A DNA stretch of 64,000 nt from Silene conica (GCA_029255685.2 CM055316.2:68277237-68341236), one strand, 5' to 3'; positions 1 through 12,939 are shown, counted from the stretch's first letter. Notes: generated by a model not told the origin, from the letters alone. Numbers and translations are program-made.

Positions 1-273
1 GAATTGTTATGGGTAACAGGTAAAAATAACAGGTTCATGAACCTTAAAAAAGGTCAGTTACATACATCGAGTCGGATATTGTCAGGTCTATATAAGATGG
101 ACTTAGTTAGGACCTACTGAATAAAAGAACGTTAGACTACTCTAAATAGAATGGTTAATTCTGTTTCTATGAGAAAACGCAACTGCTTCATAGATTGCTG
201 TGTGTGCCATGTGATTTATTTGCGTCCTAAAGAATAATCCGCTACATATACATATAAGAAACAAATCTAACAA

Positions 274-3200
274 TTAACTGAAGTACCCGCATACTAGAAA
301 AGTAAAAAGTAGTCTGTAGTAGACAAAACAGTACAAGGCCTCACCAAAACTCATAATGTTGCTGTGGAGAAACAAAGGCAGAAGCACAGAGTTCCTAGCG
401 TTCAAATCCTGGTCCTGTAGCATATTCTGGCTAGATAGACAAACATCGGCAAGAGGCCTGGTGACTGAAGATGAAACGGAACCCCTCTGAGAGTGCATAA
501 TTTCAAACCATATTCCAGAAGGAAATCTTTTCGGTCTCACACACCAAAGTACTATTTTAGCATAAGGGGTATCATGAATAACAGATACAATGATCTGCAC
601 CAGTGTGCGTAAGAACATAATCGCCAAGCTCATGATGGCAAAAAATATATAGAAGACGGATGTAGTTGGTAGAAGTAGTAAGAGTGGAGTGAGCATTAGG
701 GAACCAACAACATGTTGCTCGACACTGTATTCATAGCTATCTAACCTATGGCGAAGCGGGTTCCACTTGCGTCCCCTGTCAGTCACAAAGCAACTCATAA
801 GCAACTAGAACCAGCACAGCCTGAAGCATCTCACAATTTCAGCAAAAATACACAATAATTTAACTTTGTCCAACTAAAGAATAAAAAAGTATAAGGCATA
901 GTACAATCTAGTGAGGCTGAAATTCTGATCGATGGATTGGATGTTGTTAATAAGAAAGAGTGTCACAGACTCACGGGATCAGATACCAGTCGAACCAGTC
1001 CATTCCAGAAGAGTAGGGTGATATACTACAAGCAGAACCACTTTAGAGAAACAGCTTGGAAATGAATCGGGATCTTAAAGAACTTTGTGGAATAAAAGTG
1101 CATATTTTTGAGGAATTAGAGGCGAAAATTTATTCAACAAAATTTCCCTTCTGGGGAAGGAGAGAGGCAATCAGGAGGCAGCACCCCTAATACAGAGTTT
1201 TTGCAAATTGAGAGTGAGGCTAAGTAGAAAGCTGATATGCGTTGAGTGTTATGCTACGCCTCATTAATAAAATTAAATTGGATGCAGTTTACCACAAAAA
1301 ATTTAGGGAGAAGCGGTGGATACACCGATACACGTGCATATCAATATTGAAATATTTTATAAATTGAACAGCAGAAAATCATTGACGAAATACCTGAAAA
1401 GGCGCCATAAAGCTGTTAAAGCTTCAATCTGAAGTGAATAGAAGAAACCAACAAATTGATGGAGAAGCCGAACATGGAATGCAGCTATTGCAATCATATC
1501 CATGATCAAAGCTGCGGATATAGTCATTCCCAGAAGAATTCCCAACAAAGCAACAACCCTGATAATACTATAAAATATACTTCCAGCCAAAAACCACAAG
1601 GTACTCCAAATCTGGATAGCATTAAGAGAAACAGCTCCCAGAACTCCTGCAAGCTCAGTGTTCAGCTTGAAACCTGCAGGGACTCCCATCAGCCATACAC
1701 ACCCCATGCGCAAAACATCATCAGTGAAGTGGGAAGCAAAATTCAAAATCAAACTGCTGACAGTATTTATATGGAACAACAAAGCATATCCAAGAAAGTT
1801 TCCCAGAATAACATCAACCATTGCAGATGACCACAAGGAATGCCTTCGTAGGCCAGCTTTTTCCGCAAATTCAACACATGCTTGAGACCTACAAACCCAC
1901 AAGTTTACATCACAATAATTTAAGACGACCACAAGGAATTACCTTAAAATATGAAGATTCACATAATATAACTTGTCCCACTACTATCATACTATTTCAC
2001 GAGAACTCTTCAGTGAGACATTTCACAATTATACAATATACAACACCCGATGTCCAAATCACTTAATTACCTATCTACTTTTAGGCTGTCTTGATCACTT
2101 GTTTGCCATTCTATTTTGAGAAAGCTTTAAATATACGAAATTAATCGTCCACTTGCATTTTTGGACCTCTTGTCATTCAATAGCAATAGCTAGAATGGTC
2201 TCCTCCCACCTCATTTGTCTTTGTGCCAAAAGAAAAGGTAATCGAATGACTGGGAAGGGAGGAGTATATCATGAAAGAAAGAAAAAAAGAACAGAGAAAA
2301 GAGAAACCCCAGCAATGTGTAACAGAACTTGATGATTGAGAGTGCTATCACAATCAAAAACCAGACATGTACTCATTTGTATACGTAAAAACGCAGAATC
2401 GCCTGAAAATAAGTACTCTGCCAAGAAGGGGGAGAAGGCGTTGTCGTAATAGGCAAAACCGTTGTCCCGAGCTCATGTATATATGGTAGTAAAAAAGTTA
2501 AATAAGACCATGACACAACGACCCCAGGCTGCATCAATTTAGGACACACAAATTTGATTTTCATCTACCCTAAGCAGCTTCTAAATACTAAGACTTTGTA
2601 TGGAAATGGTAAATAGGATAGCTTATTCGAGGAATCAAATATGAAAAGTTGACAAGCTAACACACAGTTGCACAGTTATAAGCTCACTCTTACCTAAGGG
2701 CTGAATCGTCAAGAAAGATTGGCCAGTACAATATCTGATGACCTCGGAGTTGGATGTTTATCAACGTGTTACTAAAAACATTTGCTACAACATCACATAT
2801 CCTAAACTTTGATCCATATCCAGCAAGCTTGTGGCATGACTGAAGAACAATATACATAAACATGGACAGTGTGGCCAGTACAATGGCAAATACCCTCCAA
2901 ATAAGGTTCAGTAACCTGTAACATTTCCAGATGTTCATCATACGGGCGAAAGGAGATGATGGATGAACATGAAAGAAAACACAAGAGAAGCTTACGTGCA
3001 TAGAATAGATAGCCATGTAAATGATTTTTGGGACCACAAATGTCTGCTAAATTCAACTTCTGCAGCTGCAGAACTATTAATAGCTACAACAATCATATCC
3101 TGTAAATTAGAAGATTTATTTTTGAAATAAGCCAACTGTACCAGAAGTCAAATTGCACATTAGGGGGAAAGAAAAGGTTACAGATCATCTGACCAGTTCA

Positions 3201-5706
3201 ATTAGTTGAGGCTTTTGACAAAGCTCGTCAATCCACTTAGGTCGTCTTGAAGAAGATGGCATGCAGTTAGAATCAGAAGGGTTTATGGAGAAATGATGGC
3301 TGCGATATCTGGGAGTTTCATAAACCACAACCTGCAATCTTCGAAAGCCGAAACTAAGTGGGACAAATGGGATCCAATCTATGGAACAAGCAACACTAAG
3401 ACAGAAGGACTTACATACGTGGAGTTCAACAGAAGATAACACTTTCCCGTTCCAGTGCAGATGATGCAATGTAGGAACCGTACACGTCTCTTTAGAAGAA
3501 TAATATGGACCACCTTGGATAAGCTGAATCCATGAAGAGCTAAGAGAATAAGCATGCTTGTATTGCTTTGATAGCTCATCATCCTCAAGGAAACCACAGC
3601 TCGAATTTATAGAATTTGCTGAAGAGTTACTCGAGGCCTTATGAGAATCAAAGGGCGTCTTGTGATTACCTTCGACCATATTAAGTTTGCACGTCACACA
3701 GACATTCTTTGATGGTGCTCCATAGAGACCAATAAGAGTCAGCTTAGACTTGTCTTGTAATCTGACAGGCATTGCTTCATGCGCATGATTGATTGCTACC
3801 TTTTATTTGCCAACCCGAAAGATTGCTTCAGAAGGTAGCTCTTGAATCGCAAAAGATTTAAAAACATAAAAATCAAACAACACGAAGATTCTACTTTGCC
3901 TAAGCCCTAAACCTTTAACCTAGTCACATAGACTCTTGCAAGGCATATCCATTTCATTGAAAATACATACACTAATCCACACTTTGGTAAAACATAAGAA
4001 ACATAGTTGCACGGCGATCAGTTTGAAAAATCAACCTGCTACTTGGGCCTAAATACTACAGTAGGTGCGGCTAAACTTCTAAATTACGAGTAGTTTCTGA
4101 TACTCACACAATAAGATTAGCTTTTCACCAAAAGAAAAAAAAAAAAAAAAAAAAAAAAAAACACAATAAGATTAGCTCATTACAAAATTTGAGGAAAATA
4201 TTTAGGTTTCAATATAACTTAGATGAACTTCCTGACCTTCTACAGACAGTAAATTTACAGTAATTAGGCGTAAACAATTTACAACAAGTAGATCATAAAC
4301 TAAAAAAATTGTAGAGATCTTGATTATTAAAAAATACAATGATGAGGGATACAGAAACTAATATACTCCCTCTGCCCCAGTCATTTGTTGTCCTATTCTA
4401 TTTTGGTTTCTCGGTCAATTGTTGTCCTTTCTATTTTAAGAATGAACTTGATGAGCAATTTCATCATTCACACTCAATTTGGTTCACTTGTCATTTAGTA
4501 ATTGGCCTCCTCCTCTTTCCTTGGTCTTTGTGCCAAAACCAAGGGACAACAATTGACCGAGATGGAAGTAGTAGTTTAAATTGAGCTACCACCGTTGAGG
4601 ATTATGCAAACAAAAAAAAAAGCACATAAATTACTATATTTCTCACACATTAAAATCACACAATCATACACAAACGAGAATAGCTAGATGATCAACAACA
4701 TAATTACAAAAATCTCAAGTACAAATTTTTGCAATGCCGAGGAGTAAGAATCCAAACTTAAAATAGCTGAATTTGAGCTTTTATCATGTTAATGGCCTAC
4801 GCAAACAAAAAATCGCGCTTACTACATTTTGCAAACATTATAATGACACTAAATATAAACAAGCTACAATAGCTATATGATAAGCTTAGAAACTGTAGAA
4901 ATCTCAAGTATATAAAAATGCAACACCGAGAAGTAAGATTTCAAAATTAGAATAGTTAAATTTGAGCTTTTATTATAGCTAATATAAGCAAATAAAAATA
5001 AAAAAAAATGCAACACCCGAGGAGTAAGATTTACAATTTTAATAATTAAAATTGATCTAGTATCGCCGATAACGAGCTCCAAATACAAGAATTTGTGCAT
5101 AATCTTCTACAACTTGAAAACATTATAATCACACTAACATAAACAAATTATAATTAACTATATGATAAGCAAAACAATGGTAGAAACATCGCGTATATAA
5201 AGATGCAACACCCCGGAATACGATTTACAACTATAATAGTTAAAATTGAGCTAGTATCGCGATAAAGAGCTAAAAATACATGAATTGGAGCATAAACTTC
5301 TACAATTCACAAATTCCTGTCTACAATTAGTATACGTTATAAACAAACTAGCATAAGCAAATCAAATCACGATAAACTAAATCAGCGTAGATTATGAAGA
5401 AATTACTCTGAAAATGAAACGCAAATCAAGCGATCAAACAAGAATTAAGAAACAATATATTACTACAAATTTGCACACATTATAATAATCGAACTAACAA
5501 ACAGAAACGACAAATTACAATGAACTAAATACTAAGCTTACAAAATGTAGAAATTACAGTAAAAAAAATGCAGAGCTAAATTGAACCTGAAGAGCGGAGG
5601 ACTCGGAATGAAGAGAGAGAAAAGCTTCGTCGAAAGCGAAAGCAACAACAATGTCGACAGAAGTTGGAGAGCTAGATATGAACCAACCGAGCAACACTGA
5701 ACACCT

Positions 5707-5752
<46 letters not shown>

Positions 5753-5799
5753 GAAGGTGAAAGATCTTTTGGCCACCAAACCCTACATTTTGTGTTCAT
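274..5799 (-). CDS. GPI1: GPI1/PIG-Q: subunit of GPI N-acetylglucosaminyltransferase (6 exons)
   Basis: Predicted subunit of the ER enzyme that moves GlcNAc from UDP-GlcNAc to phosphatidylinositol, the first step of GPI-anchor synthesis. In other species PIG-Q/Gpi1 stabilises the catalytic complex. Exons on the minus strand: 5799-5587, 3799-3194, 3099-2996, 2915-2694, 1888-1394, 775-274. Phases agree at every junction and give 713 aa. The N-terminus reads MNTKCRVWWPKDL. The C-terminal half holds the Gpi1 domain with several membrane segments (about residues 309-333, 400-425, 440-540 and 570-610). Recognisable motifs are WLMGVPAGFKLN and, across the last junction, RLFRGRKWNPLRHRLDS. A run of about 16 serines near residues 16-31 comes from a trinucleotide repeat. 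The start of exon 2 is the weakest border, because its acceptor (AAAAG/GTAG) has little pyrimidine tract. Introns 1 and 4 carry MITEs. No break is seen; the gene looks functional. Confidence 0.88.
2078..2264. mobile_element. Degenerate Stowaway-like MITE in GPI1 intron 4
   Basis: The ends are imperfect inverted repeats (the right end reads GACTGGGAAGGGAGGAG) bounded by TA. It shares the internal phrase TTTGTGCCAAAA with the better preserved copy at 4366. The Tc1/mariner MITE assignment rests on the TA target and the CTCCCTCCGTCCC-type end. Confidence 0.5.
4123..4160. mobile_element. Tiny retroposed insert: 12 bp plus A26, with 17-bp target duplication
   Basis: A perfect 17-bp direct repeat (ACACAATAAGATTAGCT at 4106-4122 and 4161-4177) flanks a 12-bp sequence followed by about 26 adenines. 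Long target duplication plus A-tail is the mark of LINE-machinery retroposition; the body is almost wholly lost by 5' truncation. It lies in intron 1 of GPI1. Confidence 0.6.
4366..4571. mobile_element. Stowaway MITE in GPI1 intron 1
   Basis: About 206 bp flanked by TA. The left end starts CTCCCTCTGCCCCAGTCA; near the right end GACAACAATTGACCGAGA is the inverted match of the internal left arm (TCGGTCAATTGTTGTC). It is non-coding, and a small ORF crossing it is spurious. Confidence 0.75.
4590..5560. repeat. Degenerate tandem repeat field in GPI1 intron 1
   Basis: Four to five diverged copies, roughly 90-190 bp apart, of a block whose core resembles TGCAACACCGAGGAGTAAG followed by TAGTTAAAATTGAGCT (near 4735, 4919, 5010, 5204). 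No coding potential is seen; it appears to be local intronic duplication. Confidence 0.55.
5708..5750. repeat. (GAT)n microsatellite inside GPI1 exon 1
   Basis: About 14 perfect GAT units. Read on the minus strand in the gene frame they are TCA codons, giving the poly-serine tract of the GPI1 N-terminus. On the plus strand the same run makes a spurious poly-aspartate ORF. Confidence 0.9.
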
Positions 5800-7065
5800 C
5801 GTTGAGTTTATTGATTGTGCCCTAAGTTTGTCGATTAAGAGTTCATCATCAATTCATCATTTGTGTGAATTTGTGAATCTAGTGTTTTTTCTGAGTTCAA
5901 AAATTGGGGAAGACAGTACATAATATTTGGACTGGGGTTCTATGATTCAACTCGCTAGTCTTTAATTGGGCCGTATTCCACTTTTTGAATCAAATTCTTG
6001 AACAAATAGGGTGCCGAAGCTCCGAGCAACGTGACCCGATTTGAGCTTGAGCTCTTACCCGGAATCGGCTTGAAAGTTTGGACTTGAACTCGAATCGGCT
6101 TGAAATTCTCTGAGCTTCAAAAGCTCGAGCTTTACTTAAGCATTATTTTCATTATTTTTCACTTTAAAATTTGAATTAAGAAAAAGGATAAATAACGAAT
6201 ACAAAAAATTTAACAATTATAATAAAAGTTGTGTTTTTAAAATAATTAAAAAAAATTATGGGTTATGAGAAATTATCGGGATAACGAACTAAGTAGAAAC
6301 CCCTTCATCTTTGCGAACAACCCCCGATAATTACTACTTTTAATTGGGTTATTTACAAATTGTTTTTGACCAAGACATGACGATGAATCCGCTCTAATTA
6401 AGAAGATGGTGGATTATGATGCCAATTATGGGTCAAGAGGAAATGTGTTGAGGAGTAGTAAATACCCACCGGAATACAAATGCAAGTGTCAATGTGAAAA
6501 CAAATGTTAAGGTTGATCTAATCACCAAAAAGTTTAAGAAAATGTACCGGAAATAAGTACATCAAACAAGTTTTTTTTATGGATCACCCGTGGAGGGGAG
6601 GGTACAAGCTCCTACTTGGGGGGGAGTCTTGTGAAGGGGTAGGTCACACATTTGACATATGCGCCAACAACCTTTACAATAACATGAATGGCGAGAACAA
6701 TGTGCAAGATGCCAATGGCTTTCGAGTAGGGCTGGCAATGGGTCGAGTCTGGGTATGGTCCAGCAAAACCCGGACCCGAGTCACATATCTTGGACACATA
6801 TCCACCCCAGACCCTAAAGAGATTGAAATTAATGGACTCATACCCGACCCAGACGGGTCCGGGTTCTGGTAGTGTCTACTTTTTTCTTTGACTAAACATT
6901 TTTTCCCTAAATTATATCATTTGTCGGGGACCCAAACTTATCATTTTCATCAATTTCCTCATTTTCTTAATGGGTATTTAGATATGCGTATATATTAGTG
7001 ATAATTGATAAGGGTTGTAAATATGTGTGTGTTATTTGGGTCTAAGGGTCGGGTAGGGTCCTATC
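5800..7065. other. Upstream region of GPI1 with a hAT-like left end
   Basis: No gene is seen. About 5990-6150 has a repetitive stretch rich in GAGCTT/CTCGAG-type words. At 6727 a sequence starting TAGGGCTGGCAATGGGTC looks like the left terminus of a hAT MITE. Its right end is not found, probably because the LTR-type sequence starting at 7066 landed in it. Confidence 0.4.
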
Positions 7066-8993
7066 TGTAACACCCCGATATTTCTAGACTTATAATTTTT
7101 AAAGATTTTAATTTAATTTCAAGAAAAATTTATATTTCATGAAATTTCATAAATAATAGTTAATTGATATGAATAATTCATTTTGAAGCATATTAGTTTT
7201 AAATGATATTTCAAGTTATGTAATTTTTAAGTTTCGGCTTTAATTTTCGAAAATTATCAATATATAAATATTTTCGTTAATTATAGTTAGTTTGTAAATT
7301 TTATTCTATCTTGAGTCACAATAGTCTTAAGATATCATTTCCGTCTTGATTGGCCAAAGAATTCCGAGTCAATTCCAACTCAAACTCCCATTACTTCTTA
7401 TGTTGGTGTTTTCCTCATAAAACACAACTCACCCTCATCCTCTTCATAGCAAAAATAAAACCCCAAAATCACCATTGTTGGTGATTCTTCAAGAACACAA
7501 ATACAACCATAACTTCATCGTTTCTGGATCAAATTTCATGTTTTTTATATTAATGATTAAAGTGTAAAGTTCAGTGGGAGTTTCGCTCCAGAATTTGAAC
7601 TCATTCAGTCATTGAGGAATGACAAGAATATTCTTAAAGAAGATATTCAGAATTTTCGTATTCTGGCAGAAACAAGAGTTTAGTGGGAGTGAACGTCATC
7701 GGTAAAAACTTATTGCTCATTTGCAATGAGGGATTCATACTTCAAGGAAGTATACAAGTTTTCAATTCTAGATGACAGATTGATAAGATTTGAATCTAAT
7801 TAAACATGAGATGTTTTGTTGAGATTGTAAAAAATATCTTGTTTTATTGGAAAGGTAGTAAGGTTATTCAAAGAGATGAAGATGAAATTACCATGATGAG
7901 ATCATTGGAATTTATCGAACCTTAAGCATTATAACTTTACATGTTTAAAACTACTAATGTTTTCGCCATTAGTATAGTCATGTAAAGCTTGATGCATATT
8001 TTCTTGCAGGATTACCTGCTTAAGAATTATCAAATTAATGATTAAGCCATCATGAATTGTCATGTATTCTCAAAGGGAGATAATGATCAATTCGAGATTT
8101 TGGATAATAACTTAGTCGTGTGTTAAAAGGTTTACAACGACATAAGTTCCAAATTCTCAAAAGATTTAATATCATTTTTGGCTTACATTCATTGACTATG
8201 CATTTTGATGACTTGTAATTTAATTACGTTGTCATGACAAAATTCTACAAAATACATAAGTACATAGTGATTATGTGTAGCATTTTGAAACTAAGAGTTG
8301 CATCATGCACATGCACTTAATTCACTGGTTATGAGATGACTTGCATCTTTCAAGTTAAAGAGCATATGTATGGATATGATCCATAAGTGACTACTTATGA
8401 AGGTCATGTTATAAAGATAACATGGAATGAAGATAACTGCAATTCTAGAAAAGTGTTTTCATAACACTTAAAGATTATTGAACATTAAGTAGTAATCAAG
8501 TATTGACTACTTAGATGTTGTAATCACACTTATCGTTTGAGTTATTATTAAGTCAACCCAAAGGTCGTCGATCATGTCATATTCAAATGGGATGGTAAGA
8601 CACTAAGACCATATTGAAGCCCATTAAAGTGAATTGAATCATCATGACCTCGCCCCTAGTAGCTTAAATGAGGTGACGTCTCGAAGCAACTAGATGAGTG
8701 ATGCGATTGATGGCGAGTTCAAATGTCATAGAGTCATACGAGATGACTAATCGATCACCTAGGCAAGGTGATGAGTCTCATATTGGTCATGTTTTTCTTT
8801 ATCTTTTCGTCATTTTTGGTCCCGTTTCGACCTCGTTTTGCGTGCCTTTGCTTTATTTCATGCCCATTGCCTCGATTATGCCTATTTGGTTCCCATTTTG
8901 TAGGTATTGAGGCGGGAACGAAGAAACGGGAGCAAACGAGACGGATTTGTCGCAAAAAGTGAAGAATTGATGAAGAAATGGCCACATGCTCTC

Positions 8994-9415
8994 TCAGCCG
9001 GTCCCAGCCCGGCAGCCGGTGGGCCGGCTGGGAGGCTTGACTTTGACTTCTCAAGAAAACAAGAAAAAGTTCATAAACTTAAGCTCTGCTTCTTAGCCGA
9101 TGGCCAACCGGCGGCCGGTATGCCGGTTGGTGCTCGTTCTCATTACTTAACATTTTTCAAGATGTGCAAAAATTCAGAAACTTGAAGCCTGACTCCTAGC
9201 CGGTGGCCAACCGGCAGCCGGCACACCAGCTCGTAGGACCTGTGCAAGTGAAGAAAAAGAAGAAAAATCAAAATTTGGAATTTGCACTCTTAGCCGGTGC
9301 CGGACCGGCAGCCGGTCCACCGGCTGAGATGCATGCCTCATTGAAGAAAAGTTCAGAAGTTTACGTTTTGACTCTTAGCCGGTCCCAGACCGGCAGCCGG
9401 TTGACCGGCTGAGAG
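8994..9415. repeat. Five GC-rich palindromic units inside the solo LTR
   Basis: Units at about 8996, 9093, 9198, 9291 and 9376 share the plan AGCCGGT-spacer-ACCGGCAGCCGGT-spacer-CCGGCTG, about 95 bp apart, in otherwise AT-rich DNA. Each can fold on itself and is dense in CCGG sites. Confidence 0.85.
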
Positions 9416-9437
9416 TCATTTCTCATAATTTCGAGCA

Positions 9438-9446
9438 CTATATAAA
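9438..9446 (+). promoter_or_regulatory. Probable LTR TATA box
   Basis: CTATATAAA followed by CCCGCA. The same sequence lies at the same place in the sister LTR (58115-58123), just after the palindrome field, which fits the U3 core promoter. Confidence 0.6.
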
Positions 9447-12289
9447 CCCGCATTTTTGTCATTTATTTTTACGCAACTTATTATTTCTTTTCTAGGGTTT
9501 ACTGTTTCATTGGATATAATCTTAGACTCAAAAACTCAAATCAAATCTCATAAATTTTCCTTAGTTCTTCATTTAATCTTTTAGTTAATCATTTGGGCAA
9601 TCTTCCTTAGTTATTCTTAACACTTGTTTTAGAGGATTTTGGTTGTAATTTGAAGGGTGTGAGAAGACTCTTCCTTTGTAATCAAAGTTCTTCACTTTAT
9701 ACAATTTGTTGGTACAATCTTTCTCTTCTTTACTTAGTTATTACATTTCCTTTAAGTTTTCATTATTCAATTGTTTACCTTTGCTTATTTCAACATGTTT
9801 AGCATTTACTCTTCATTTGTTTACATGTTTTCTTTAGTTATGTGTGAGTAGTTCCCTTGCTAGGGTTAGGGGTGTGCTTTGGTGGGTTGGTAGTTATGAA
9901 ACTTGTTTAGGGTTAGACTTGGGCTCTCTTCTTTGTTAGGTTTTCACTATGTGCATGCTATGTGTTTGATGAAATGCCTCAACGACGGTTGGACATGATT
10001 CTTATCTTTGTTTGTCTTTGACGATAGTCTAGGGCTTTCATGGGCATGTATGTATGTTGAGTTTACCTTGTTTATAGCGAGAGCTAGGATAGGGCTTGAC
10101 TTTAGGTGAGTCAAATCGAAAGACGAGACAAACCTAGACCTACCATAGGAGCGACCTTAGATCCCATTTGCATGTTTTGTTACCAACCTACCCTACTAAC
10201 CCCGACACCCTAGTTCTTTTATCTATCGACTTAATCTTAATATATTTGCTTTCATTGCCCACTAGTTTTTAGTCATCACCCTCAAAAACCTATTATCCCC
10301 GACTAAACTTAGACTCGAACGAAACTAGGCAATTATCCCCACCATCCTTGCGAACGACAACCCTAGTATACTACGTTATTTGGGTTTATAAATTTTGTTT
10401 GGTGACCGGGAAACGACGACTTAATCCCGCACATCACAAAGATAATATGTTAGGATATATTTGTCGGGCTAATGACCGCTAATAGAGCTATGGCTTCTCT
10501 TATATAAGATTGTCTGGTCGTGGCGGGAGACTCTATCGTGTTTCACATGAGTCGATTCTTTGACTAATGACTATTAGCCTAAGGTAGCACAGTTTTCAAA
10601 GTAACTTTGATTTGTGTCCTAACACCTTCGTAACTGGGGTTTATAAGGATATATTTTGGGTTATGATGGGTTGTGGCTAGCCAAAGGGAATAGGTCGATT
10701 AGGAATTGTCCACCTCTTGTCAGGGTTAACAAATATCTCTAGGCCACTCGAGGAGTAAATAACTAGAAATGCGTGGCCACGCTCGGAAGGTATCTATGGT
10801 AGATAATTCCGGTCAGATAGTTATGTCTCCAGATCAAGAAAAACCACTCTAGATAATATCACTTACAAGTACGACCTGTGACGATGCCTTGCATTGAGTG
10901 GGAGATAGTAATAGGACAAGAGAATTGGTAACGCACGCTTGTCGCGGACAAGTGGGAGATTGTTGGAGGTTGTGTCCTCGACAATAATACGTTCACATAT
11001 TTAAATCTCATTTGAATGAAACACAATTTGGAATATTAATCTTTTAAAGTCGACTGATCAGTATTTATCGAAAATGATTGGTTGTCTAGAGTTTGACATT
11101 ATCGTCATATGATGGTGGTGATCAGTTGATCCCTTAGAGTCATATCTTTAGGGAATTCCGTCTCAATGGAATAAATAATTGATCATATAGGATACGGATC
11201 AATTAATACCTTGAAATTGGAAAGGATTTTACGTGACGTAAATTATTATAATGAGATTATAATAATAATTGTGAAAGTAATGAAAAATGTTTTATTACTC
11301 GGTTTTATTTAATTGTTTAGGAAACGATTAAATCGAAATGAATACGGTCAATCATAAATTACAAATATGATATTAAATTTTTATAAGATAGTAATTATAA
11401 ATTACTAGTGGAATCATTTAAATGTAATGAATTTGTAAATTATGAATTTTAAAGAGTTTAAATTGCATAATTAACAAATAGTCTCATGTGTAATATGACG
11501 TGTGTGACATATGTGACATGTTACAATTTAACACAATTGACAAAAATAAAATGGAGTCCATTTTACACATATGGACCGTGTGATGCATGCATAAATAAGG
11601 TGATTGTGTGTTAATTTGAACACAATCATTTCATAGTCTTACGACCTAGATTAGGTGTAAGAGCTTTTGTATGCATGAGTTGTTTTAAGTTGAGCATGCA
11701 TTGTTGCCTTGTCCTTGTCATGGCCGACCACCACATGTGAATAAGATAAATCATTTTTCCTCTTATTTATACTACCTTACATGCATTCACTTGTTGTTGT
11801 TTGTTCAACTTTCATTCACAATTCTAATTCATTCCACCACTTTTCTCATTTTCTCTCTAGAAAAATAGTTTTCTAGAGAAATAAAGTTATTTCCTCATAA
11901 CTAATAATATTATTTTAATATTATTAATTATTTCTAGGATTACTAATTTCAATTTTCTAGTAACAAAATTGATTTTGGTTTTGAGATCGGGTCCTTGATA
12001 CGAGCTTTTGGAGACGATTTTATTTTAGGCCGTTGGTAAGAGTGTCACGGTTTGTCCAAGACTCGATTAATAGGTGATTAATTGAGTATAAACCTTCTAA
12101 AAGCAATGTAAGGACATTTCTTTCATCTTATGTACTTATGTAATCATCATGCATGCATTAGATCTAGTTAAGTTTTAAGACTAAACTTAAATAATTATAT
12201 GGATTCATTTTGCAGGTCTTCTGGTAGTGTATGAATGTAAACATCACAAATAGGTTCCGATAAATTATAAAATTTGAGTTGCTAGAATG

Positions 12290-12881
12290 AATATAAACCG
12301 ATGTTACTGTCATTTACATTACATCAGTTTTGAATATAAACCGATGTTATTTTAATAAATAAAGATAATATTTACATCGGTTTCAGACCAAAACCGATGT
12401 AATCGACACATTATTGACATCGGTTTGCAACAAAAAAACGATGTAATTGAGACACTATTAACATCGATTTCAGACAAAAAACGATGTAATTGAGACATTA
12501 TTAACATCAGTTTTCACCTATAACCGATGTTAATAGTATGCTATTTACATCAGTTTCAGACCAAAAACGATGTATTTGAGACACTATTAACATTGGTTTC
12601 ACCTATAACCGATGTTAATGGTATACTATTAATATCGCTTTTCACTTATAACCGATGTTAATGGTATACTATTAACATCGTTTTTCACTCATAACCGATG
12701 TTAATGGTATACTATTAACATCGCTTTTCACTTATAACCGATGTTAATGGTATACTATTTACATCGGTTTCAGAAACGATGTAAAGGAAAAATACTCTAA
12801 ATGTCGTCCCCAAATACATCGCCAAAAAACAATGTAAATGGGGCAAAATAAGCGATGTCAATGAGACTTCTTCTACTAGTG
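12290..12881. mobile_element. CACTA (En/Spm) transposon end with subterminal repeats
   Basis: The right terminus reads CTTCTTCTACTAGTG, the inverse of CACTAGTAGAAGAAG. Inside it are more than ten alternating copies of ACATCGGTTT and AAACCGATGT, as in subterminal transposase-binding arrays of this superfamily. No left terminus or transposase is visible in the window. Confidence 0.75.
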
Positions 12882-12939
12882 ATTAAACTCATCTGAGATA
12901 TGAGTTAACAATCTAAAATTTGATTTCTAACAGAATATG

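Larger units (their letters stand above)
8769..10436 (+). mobile_element. Solo LTR (1.67 kb), GC-palindrome family, copy 1
   Basis: It starts TGATGAGTCTC and ends CCCGCACATCA. The flanking 5-mers CAAGG and CAAAG match at four of five positions, as expected for an old target duplication. It is related over its whole length to the copy at 57553, including five spaced GCCGGT clusters, a TATA box and a shared pyrimidine-rich 3' half. No internal region or second LTR is present, so it is a recombined remnant. The superfamily cannot be told from an LTR alone. Confidence 0.75.
7066..12215 (+). mobile_element. LTR-retrotransposon remnant, Ty1-copia-like 3' half, split by a solo LTR
   Basis: At 10948-10960 a polypurine tract (CAAGTGGGAGAT) directly precedes TGTTGGAGGTTG, the usual start of a copia 3' LTR, which runs to roughly 12215 (end uncertain). 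The 500 bp before it resemble the non-coding 3' leader of such elements. The left part, from a TGTAACACCCCG start at 7066 to 8768, is non-coding, and whether it belongs to the same element is unclear. No intact gag-pol is present, so this is an old fossil. A solo LTR sits at 8769-10436. Confidence 0.5.

Noticed and set aside
5651-5923. Plus-strand ORF with poly-aspartate
   Set aside because: Antisense shadow of the GPI1 first exon, whose poly-serine frame fits the family N-terminus and splices in phase.
8907-9412. GC-rich ORFs with AGPAAGPPA-like repeats (also 57832-58122)
   Set aside because: They are the palindromic LTR repeats read in frame; they occur in non-coding U3.
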